DNA of 64,000 bases. Origin: Actinocorallia herbida. Lineage in GTDB: Bacteria; Actinomycetota; Actinomycetes; Streptosporangiales; Streptosporangiaceae. The notes under the pieces are model-generated. The model was not told the origin of the DNA and ran no database searches. It was given only the letters and a program-made list of their open reading frames with translations. How positions within the stretch are numbered: position 1 is the first letter of the stretch; the number at the start of each line of letters is the position of its first letter. The position numbers and the translations under genes were made by a program. The stretch lies in NCBI RefSeq assembly GCF_003751225.1, contig NZ_RJKE01000001.1, positions 3,286,001-3,350,000 of the forward strand. Reading direction: 5' to 3'. Positions 58,993 through 64,000 of this stretch are shown here, piece after piece.

Positions 58993-60162
58993 ATGCCACT
59001 GACCGTTCAGAGGTCCGGGGTCATCGAGTCGGCCCGCTACCGGCAGGTGCTGGGCCAGTACCCCACCGGCGTCGTCGTGGTGACGGCGCTCGACGCGGCG
59101 GGCACCGCCGTCGGCATGGTGGTCGGCTCGTTCACCTCGGTCTCGCTCGACCCGCCGCTCGTGGCGTTCCTGCCGGACAAGAACTCCAGCTCGTGGCGGT
59201 CGCTGCGCGAGTCGGGCGACCGGTTCTGCGTGAACGTCCTCGCCGCCGCGCAGGAGGACGTCTGCCGGGCCGTCGCGACCCGCAAGACCGACAAGTTCCA
59301 CGACATCGGCTGGCAGCCGTCGCCCCAGGGCAACCCGATCATCGACGGCGCGGTCGCCTGGATCGACTGCGTCACCGAGCAGATCCACGACGCCGGAGAC
59401 CACGACATCGTCATCGGCCGGGTCCTCGACCTGGATCTCGGCGACGGCGAGCCGCTGCTGTTCTACCGGGGCGGCTACGGCTCGTTCATGCCGCACTCGC
59501 TGGCCGCGGGCGACGCCGACCTTCTCGACCAGCTCCGCCGGATCGACCTCGCCCGTCCGCACATGGAGGGCCTCGCCGACCTGTTCGGCACCGAGGTCAC
59601 GGCGATCACGCTGGTCCGCGACGAGCTCGTGCTGGCCGCCTCCGCGGGCCGCACCGAGCTCGCGGCGAGCCCGACCCGGGTCGGGCAGCGGCTGCCCTTC
59701 GCCGCGCCGCTGGGCAGCTGCTACGCGGCCTACGGCGACGCCGCGCTCCGCGAGCGCTGGCTGTCGACGATCAGCGAGCAGCTGACCCCGGAGCAGCTGG
59801 AGCGCTTGCGCGAGGTGCCGGACACCGTCCGCGGCCGGGGCTACGCGATCGCGCTCGGCCACTCGGAGCTGAGCGACCTCGAGCGGATCAGCACCCTCCT
59901 GCACGAGCGCGCCCCCGACGTCTCCCCGGAGACCCTGCGCGAGGCGATGGCCCGGGTCACCGACGGCTACAACCCCGCCGACCCCATCCCGGCCGACGTG
60001 GAACTGCGCTCCCTCAGCGCCCCGGTCTTCGCCCCCGACGGCACGGTCGCCTTCACCCTCACCGTCTGGGGCCCCGCCGAGCCCGTCGCCCCCGAAGAGG
60101 TCACCCGCTACGCCAACGCCCTCCTCGCGACCGCGACGAACGCCACCCGCGCGATCGCCTGA
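58993..60162 (+). CDS. Flavin reductase fused to an IclR-like effector-binding domain
   Basis: A 389-aa two-domain protein. Residues about 10-165 are a flavin-reductase-like (HsaB/HpaC type) domain: YRQVLGQYPTGVVVVTALDAAGTAVGMVVGSFTSVSLDPPLVAFLPDKNSSSW and DRFCVNVLAAAQEDV. Residues about 185-385 look like an IclR effector (GAF-like) domain: VTAITLVRDELVLAASAGRTELAASPTRVGQRLPFAAPLGSCYAAYGDAALRERWL and RGRGYAIALGHSELSDL. It supplies reduced flavin to the HsaA-like oxygenases 18 kb away that share its operator. The sensor domain may gate NAD(P)H oxidation by substrate or product. A helix-turn-helix is absent. Confidence 0.88.
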   Translation: MPLTVQRSGVIESARYRQVLGQYPTGVVVVTALDAAGTAVGMVVGSFTSVSLDPPLVAFLPDKNSSSWRSLRESGDRFCVNVLAAAQEDVCRAVATRKTDKFHDIGWQPSPQGNPIIDGAVAWIDCVTEQIHDAGDHDIVIGRVLDLDLGDGEPLLFYRGGYGSFMPHSLAAGDADLLDQLRRIDLARPHMEGLADLFGTEVTAITLVRDELVLAASAGRTELAASPTRVGQRLPFAAPLGSCYAAYGDAALRERWLSTISEQLTPEQLERLREVPDTVRGRGYAIALGHSELSDLERISTLLHERAPDVSPETLREAMARVTDGYNPADPIPADVELRSLSAPVFAPDGTVAFTLTVWGPAEPVAPEEVTRYANALLATATNATRAIA

Positions 60163-60312
60163 CGGCCCGGGGCCGCCGCCGCGGCGGGCGCTCCGGGACC
60201 CGCCCGACGGGCTCGGCGGCGGTCGCGGCCGGCGCCGTCGCGGCCTGGCGGATCGGCCCGCGATCGGATCGTCGGCCGCCGTCCCGATCGGCCCCGGCCG
60301 GGTGGCGTGCGG

Positions 60313-60954
60313 TCAGGCTCCGGGCGGTAGGCGGCGGGCCGCGTCGGCGAAGTAGGCGCTGAGGAGGCGCCGGGTCTGCTCGATCATGGCGGGGTCGCCG
60401 TCGCGGGAGGTGCGGAAGGCCAGGTCGATGCCGACGGCGGCGGCCTGGATCGCGAGGCTGGTGACGCGGTAGGGGTCGGCGAGCGGGGGCAGGCCGGCCT
60501 CCTCGACCGCGAACCGGTAGAGCGACTCGGCCATGATGTCGCCCCCGGCCTCGGTGGTGCCCTCGGGCAGGTACTTCTCTCCGCCGGGACGTGCCTCGCC
60601 GAAGTCCACGACGGTGAAGCCCGGGATCACCCGGCGCATCCGCACCGTCTCGTCGATGACGATCTCGCCCGCGCGCGGCCAGGTCAGCCCGGGTTCCGCC
60701 GCGGCGCGGGCGCGCAGCCGGCCGAGCAGGATCTCCAGATGCCGCAGGGCGAGCTGCCGGAGCAGACCGAGCCTGCCGTCGAAGAACTGGTAGACGGTGC
60801 CGGACGGGACCCCGGCCCGGCGGGCGACCTCGGTGACGGTCAGGCCCTCGGAACCGACCTCGTCCAGCAGTTCCGCGCAGGCGTCGAGGATGCGCTCGAC
60901 CCGTTCCCGGCTGCGCCGCTGCACCGGAGCGCGCCGTACCCCTTGACTCTCCAC
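60313..60954 (-). CDS. TetR family transcriptional regulator of the glycoside locus
   Basis: A 213-aa TetR protein. HTH: ILDACAELLDEVGSEGLTVTEVARRAGVPSGTVYQFFDGRLGLLRQLALRHLE (about 22-74). GTG 60954 begins 6 bp after a TATGAC -10 read on the minus strand (with TTAGAA 18 bp before it), so the transcript may be leaderless. It is divergent from the MFS transporter, with a perfect 21-bp palindrome between them, indicating control of MFS/GH2 and of itself. Confidence 0.9.
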   Translation of the reverse strand: MESQGVRRAPVQRRSRERVERILDACAELLDEVGSEGLTVTEVARRAGVPSGTVYQFFDGRLGLLRQLALRHLEILLGRLRARAAAEPGLTWPRAGEIVIDETVRMRRVIPGFTVVDFGEARPGGEKYLPEGTTEAGGDIMAESLYRFAVEEAGLPPLADPYRVTSLAIQAAAVGIDLAFRTSRDGDPAMIEQTRRLLSAYFADAARRLPPGA

Positions 60955-60986
60955 AGAACAGTCATAACATGACGAACCGTCATGTT
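60943..60986. promoter_or_regulatory. Divergent promoter and operator of the TetR/MFS locus
   Basis: Plus strand: TTGACT (60943-60948), 16 bp, TAACAT (60965-60970). The operator AACATGACG (60966-60974), AAC, CGTCATGTT (60978-60986) is a perfect 21-bp inverted repeat that covers the -10 and start site. A further half site TCATGTT lies about 20 bp on. Bound TetR would block the MFS promoter and its own promoter on the other strand. Confidence 0.75.
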
Positions 60987-61030
60987 CTAACGTGGCGACC
61001 CCTCATGTTCTCGTAAAGGCAGGTGACGCC

Positions 61031-62296
61031 GTGTCGGAGCAGACCGCGCCCACGGGTCGTACCCACGGGCCTGGTGACCGGCCCCCGGACGTCTCGTTCC
61101 GCTGGATGTCCCTGCTCGCCCTGGTCCAGCTCGGGGTGATCATGGCCTCGAACGCGTCGACGCAGATCCTGCTGCCCTCGCACGTCGAGCGGATCGACGC
61201 GGCGCACAAGGAGTCTTCGCTGGCCCTCGTGTTCGCGGTCGGCGCGATCGTCACCGCGATAGCCAACCCGCTGGCCGGAGCCCTGTCGGACCGCACCCGC
61301 ACCCGCTTCGGCCGACGGCGGCCCTGGGTGGTCGGCGGATCCCTGCTGGGTGCGGCCTCCCTCGGGTTCCTCGGCGGGCAGGAGTCCATCGCCGGCCTCG
61401 TCCTCGGCTGGTCGCTGGCGCAGCTCGCGTTCACGCTGGTGCAGGCCACGGCGGTCGCCGCGGTGCCGGACCAGGTGCCGGTCGGCCAGCGCGGAAGGGC
61501 GTCCGCGCTGGCCGGCGTGGCGGTGCTGATCGGGCCGCTGATCGGCGGCGCCGTGGTGACCTTCGCGGTCCAGGACCTGTTCGCGGGCTATCTGGCGATG
61601 GGCGCGCTGCTGCTGGTGGCCGCCCTGCCGTTCCCGCTGCGCTACCGCGAGCCCGCACTGCCGCCCCCGGGCCCGCGCCCCTCGATCTGGTCCGGGCTTT
61701 GGGTCAGCCCGCGCCGGCATCCGGACTTCGCCTGGGCCTGGCTCAGCAGGTTCCTGGTGAACCTCGCGCTCTCGATGGGGATCGGCTACCTCCTGTACTA
61801 CCTGAGGGATTCGGTGCAGTACGAGCGGCTCTTTCCCGGCTCGACCAACCAGCAGGGCGTGCTGATCATGGTGACGGTCTTCTCGCTGAGCAGCGTGCTG
61901 CCCGGCCTCGCCGCGGGCTGGTGGTCCGACCGCAGCGGCAGGACCCGGGTCGTGGTCTTCCTCGGGGGAACGGTGATGGCGCTCGCCGCGCTGACCCTCG
62001 CCGTCGGCGACAGCTGGACGACGGCCCTGGTCGCGGCCGGGCTGCTGGGGGCGGGGACCGGCGTCTTCGTCTCCGTCGACCAGGCGATGGTGACCCGGCT
62101 GCTGCCCGCCGGCGCCGATCGCGGCAAGGACCTCGGCGTGATCAGCCTGGCCACCGCCCTCGGCTTCGTGCTCGGCCCGGTCGTGGCCGCGCCGCTGGTC
62201 ACCTCGCCCGGCGGCTACCCCCTGATGTTCGGCGTCGCGGCGCTCGCCGCCCTGACCGGAGCCGCGCTGGTCTGGCGGATCCGGGGCGTCCGGTGA
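61031..62296 (+). CDS. MFS transporter (GPH/sucrose-transporter-like)
   Basis: A 421-aa major facilitator with 12 helices. The loop 2-3 motif LSDRTRTRFGRRRPWVVGG is typical of glycoside/sugar carriers (GPH, SLC45-like), and SDRSGRTRVVVFLGG repeats it in the second half. The following GH2 gene suggests import of a beta-linked glycoside. GTG 61031 follows GGCAGGTGA; the frame is open to 60992 without a better site. Confidence 0.88.
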   Translation: MSEQTAPTGRTHGPGDRPPDVSFRWMSLLALVQLGVIMASNASTQILLPSHVERIDAAHKESSLALVFAVGAIVTAIANPLAGALSDRTRTRFGRRRPWVVGGSLLGAASLGFLGGQESIAGLVLGWSLAQLAFTLVQATAVAAVPDQVPVGQRGRASALAGVAVLIGPLIGGAVVTFAVQDLFAGYLAMGALLLVAALPFPLRYREPALPPPGPRPSIWSGLWVSPRRHPDFAWAWLSRFLVNLALSMGIGYLLYYLRDSVQYERLFPGSTNQQGVLIMVTVFSLSSVLPGLAAGWWSDRSGRTRVVVFLGGTVMALAALTLAVGDSWTTALVAAGLLGAGTGVFVSVDQAMVTRLLPAGADRGKDLGVISLATALGFVLGPVVAAPLVTSPGGYPLMFGVAALAALTGAALVWRIRGVR

Positions 62297-62310
62297 AGAA
62301 CGGAGAACCC

Positions 62311-64000
62311 GTGCTCGACGAGTACCCGCGGCCGCAGCTGGCCCGCGACGGCCATCTGAACCTGAACGGCAGGTGGGACTACGCGATCACCGCGGCGGAC
62401 GCCGCGGAGCCCGTGGAGTACGACGGCGAGATCGTCGTGCCCTACTCGCCGGAGGCCGAACTGTCGGGCGTCGGGCGTACGCTGCTGCCGGACCAGGCGC
62501 TCTGGTACCGGCGCACGCTGGAGCCACCCGAGGGCTTCTTGAAGGACCGGGTGCTGCTGCACTTCGGCGCGGTGGACCAGAGCTGCGAGGTACTGCTCAA
62601 CGGGGTCGCGGTGGGCGGCCACGTGGGGGGTTACCTGCCGTTCGCGCTGGACGTCACCGAGGCGCTGACGCAGGGGGAGAACACCCTCGTGGTGAAGGTC
62701 CGGGACATCTCGGATGCCGCCCATCACTCGCGGGGCAAGCAGCGCGGCAAGCACGGCGGGATCTGGTACACCCCGCAGTCGGGCATCTGGCAGACGGTCT
62801 GGGCGGAGTCCGTACCGACGGCACATGTCCGGGATCTGGTGATCGTTCCGCAGCTGGCGGAGGGGTGCGTGGAGATCACCGTGTGCGCGGAGCGGGCCGA
62901 AGGGCTTCCCGCCCGCGTGGACGTGCTGCGCGACGGGGTCGTCATCGCCGGTGCGGAGGCCGTGCCCGGGGAGCCGGTGCGGCTGCCCGTCGCGGACGTG
63001 CGGCCGTGGACGCCCGAGGATCCGTTCCTGTACGACCTCGAGGTCCACCTGGGCGACGACCGAGTGCGCTCCTACTTCGGGATGCGGTCGTTCGGGGTCG
63101 GCCCGGACGCTTCCGGGCTGCCCAGGCTGCTGCTCAACGGGCGGCCGTACTTCCACGCCGGGGTGCTCGATCAGGGCTACTGGGAGGGCGGCCTGTACAC
63201 GCCGCCGTCCGACGCGGCGATGGCGCGCGACATCCAGGCCATGAAGGACCTCGGCTTCACCATGCTGCGCAAGCACGCCAAGATCGAGCCGCTGCGCTGG
63301 TACCACCACTGCGACCGGCTCGGCATGCTGGTCTGGCAGGACATGGTCAACGGCGGTGAGGGCTACCGGCCGGCGGTCGTGACGGTCCCGGCCGTCGCCC
63401 CGTTCGTCCGGTTGCGCGACAGCGGGGCCCGTGCGCTCCGCCGTTTCGGCCGTGCCGACGCCGAGGGGCGCGCGGAGTTCGAGCGGGAGCTGCGGGACAC
63501 CGTCGAGCACCTGCGCAACGTGGTCGGCCTCGCCGTCTGGGTGCCGTTCAACGAGGGCTGGGGCCAGTTCGACGCGGCCCGGATCGCCGCCGACCTCGCC
63601 GCGCTCGACCCGACCCGGACCGTCGACCACGCCAGCGGCTGGCACGACCAGGGCGGCGGCGACCTCCACAGCCTGCACGTCTACTTCCGCCGCTTCCGCG
63701 TGCCCGCCCGCCGCGCCCGGCTCCCTCGCCGGGACACCCGGGTGCTCGCCCTGACCGAGTACGGCGGCTACAGCCTGCCCGTCGAAGGGCACCGCAGCAG
63801 CGCCCGTCTCTTCGGCTACCGCCGCTACACCTCCCCCGACGCCCTGACCCGCGCCTTCGTCCGCCTCCACGAACAACAGATCATCCCGGCCATCCCGCAC
63901 GGCCTGAGCGCCACCGTCTACACCCAGCTCAGTGACGTCCAGGACGAGATGAACGGCCTCCTCACCCAGGACCGCGAGGTCACCAAACTCGACGCGGAAG
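62311..64000 (+). CDS. Glycoside hydrolase family 2 enzyme (3' end outside the window)
   Basis: At least 563 aa, running off the edge. GH2 layout: N-terminal sugar-binding beta domain (YPRPQLARDGHLNLNGRWDYAI, LNGVAVGGHVGGYLPFALDVT, HGGIWYTPQSGIWQTVWAE), immunoglobulin-like middle, then the TIM barrel. Catalytic acid/base Glu415 in PFNEGWG and probable nucleophile Glu483 in LTEYGG. The family includes beta-galactosidases, glucuronidases and mannosidases; specificity is open. No signal peptide, so it acts on imported glycoside. GTG 62311 follows GGAG by 5 bp; GTG 62293, forming GTGA with the MFS stop, is the alternative. Confidence 0.88.
   Translation, partial: MLDEYPRPQLARDGHLNLNGRWDYAITAADAAEPVEYDGEIVVPYSPEAELSGVGRTLLPDQALWYRRTLEPPEGFLKDRVLLHFGAVDQSCEVLLNGVAVGGHVGGYLPFALDVTEALTQGENTLVVKVRDISDAAHHSRGKQRGKHGGIWYTPQSGIWQTVWAESVPTAHVRDLVIVPQLAEGCVEITVCAERAEGLPARVDVLRDGVVIAGAEAVPGEPVRLPVADVRPWTPEDPFLYDLEVHLGDDRVRSYFGMRSFGVGPDASGLPRLLLNGRPYFHAGVLDQGYWEGGLYTPPSDAAMARDIQAMKDLGFTMLRKHAKIEPLRWYHHCDRLGMLVWQDMVNGGEGYRPAVVTVPAVAPFVRLRDSGARALRRFGRADAEGRAEFERELRDTVEHLRNVVGLAVWVPFNEGWGQFDAARIAADLAALDPTRTVDHASGWHDQGGGDLHSLHVYFRRFRVPARRARLPRRDTRVLALTEYGGYSLPVEGHRSSARLFGYRRYTSPDALTRAFVRLHEQQIIPAIPHGLSATVYTQLSDVQDEMNGLLTQDREVTKLDAE

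Overview
The window is one continuous piece of a very GC-rich chromosome. It has dense coding, GTG starts, many GTGA/ATGA stop-start overlaps, hairpin terminators without T-tracts, LLM (luciferase-like) oxidoreductases, SARP and large LuxR regulators, an actinobacterial-type gas vesicle operon and a DUF4184 protein. All of this points to an actinomycete; I cannot fix the genus. No rRNA, tRNA, CRISPR array, IS element or integrase was seen.

Layout. (1) 1-9.4 kb: a P450/acyl-CoA ligase pair, SnoaL-like and PadR genes, a secreted W-repeat protein, a secreted esterase, an Asp/Glu-racemase-superfamily protein and a thioesterase. (2) 9.4-14.9 kb: a NarL-type two-component system, an MMPL transporter, an LLM oxidoreductase and a small membrane protein. 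(3) 14.7-20.1 kb: a nine-gene gas vesicle operon on the minus strand (YtxH-like, SRPBCC, gvpA, F, G, J, L, S, K), followed by a Gly-rich secreted protein. (4) 20.8-31.3 kb: an LLM monooxygenase, a peptide-type ABC importer, a giant LuxR regulator, a SARP regulator and a GNAT protein, with four copies of a TGAGG-N3-CCTCA operator. (5) 31.4-46.9 kb: a nucleobase-type permease, an orphan protein, a seven-gene minus-strand operon (three fumarate-reductase-like flavoproteins, SDR, isochorismatase-fold hydrolase, Asp/Glu-racemase-like protein, isocitrate-lyase-like lyase) and a divergent six-gene plus-strand operon (two HsaA-like monooxygenases, an extradiol dioxygenase, two meta-cleavage hydrolases, an FAH-fold hydrolase). 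(6) 47.2-52.6 kb: a secreted phosphatase, a Ser/Thr kinase, and AI-2E, DUF4184 and MgtC membrane proteins. (7) 52.7-60.2 kb: a branched-chain-amino-acid-type ABC importer with a fused LivM-LivG subunit, two coupled TetR genes and a flavin reductase with an IclR-like sensor domain. (8) 60.3-64 kb: a TetR/MFS/GH2 glycoside locus that runs off the end.

Main reading. The perfect palindrome TGTAGCGATCGCTACA stands before the 40.8 kb lyase operon and before the 59.0 kb flavin reductase. Close variants stand before the 41.0 kb monooxygenase operon and before the 57.4 kb importer. These units therefore look like one regulon, probably under one or both TetR proteins at 57.6-58.9 kb. Together they describe uptake (ABC), ring dehydrogenation/aromatisation (flavoproteins, SDR), hydroxylation (HsaA-like plus reductase), extradiol cleavage and C-C hydrolysis of an unidentified cyclic compound, with the usual lower meta-pathway genes (aldolase, acylating aldehyde dehydrogenase) absent. 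This is the best candidate here for an undescribed catabolic system.
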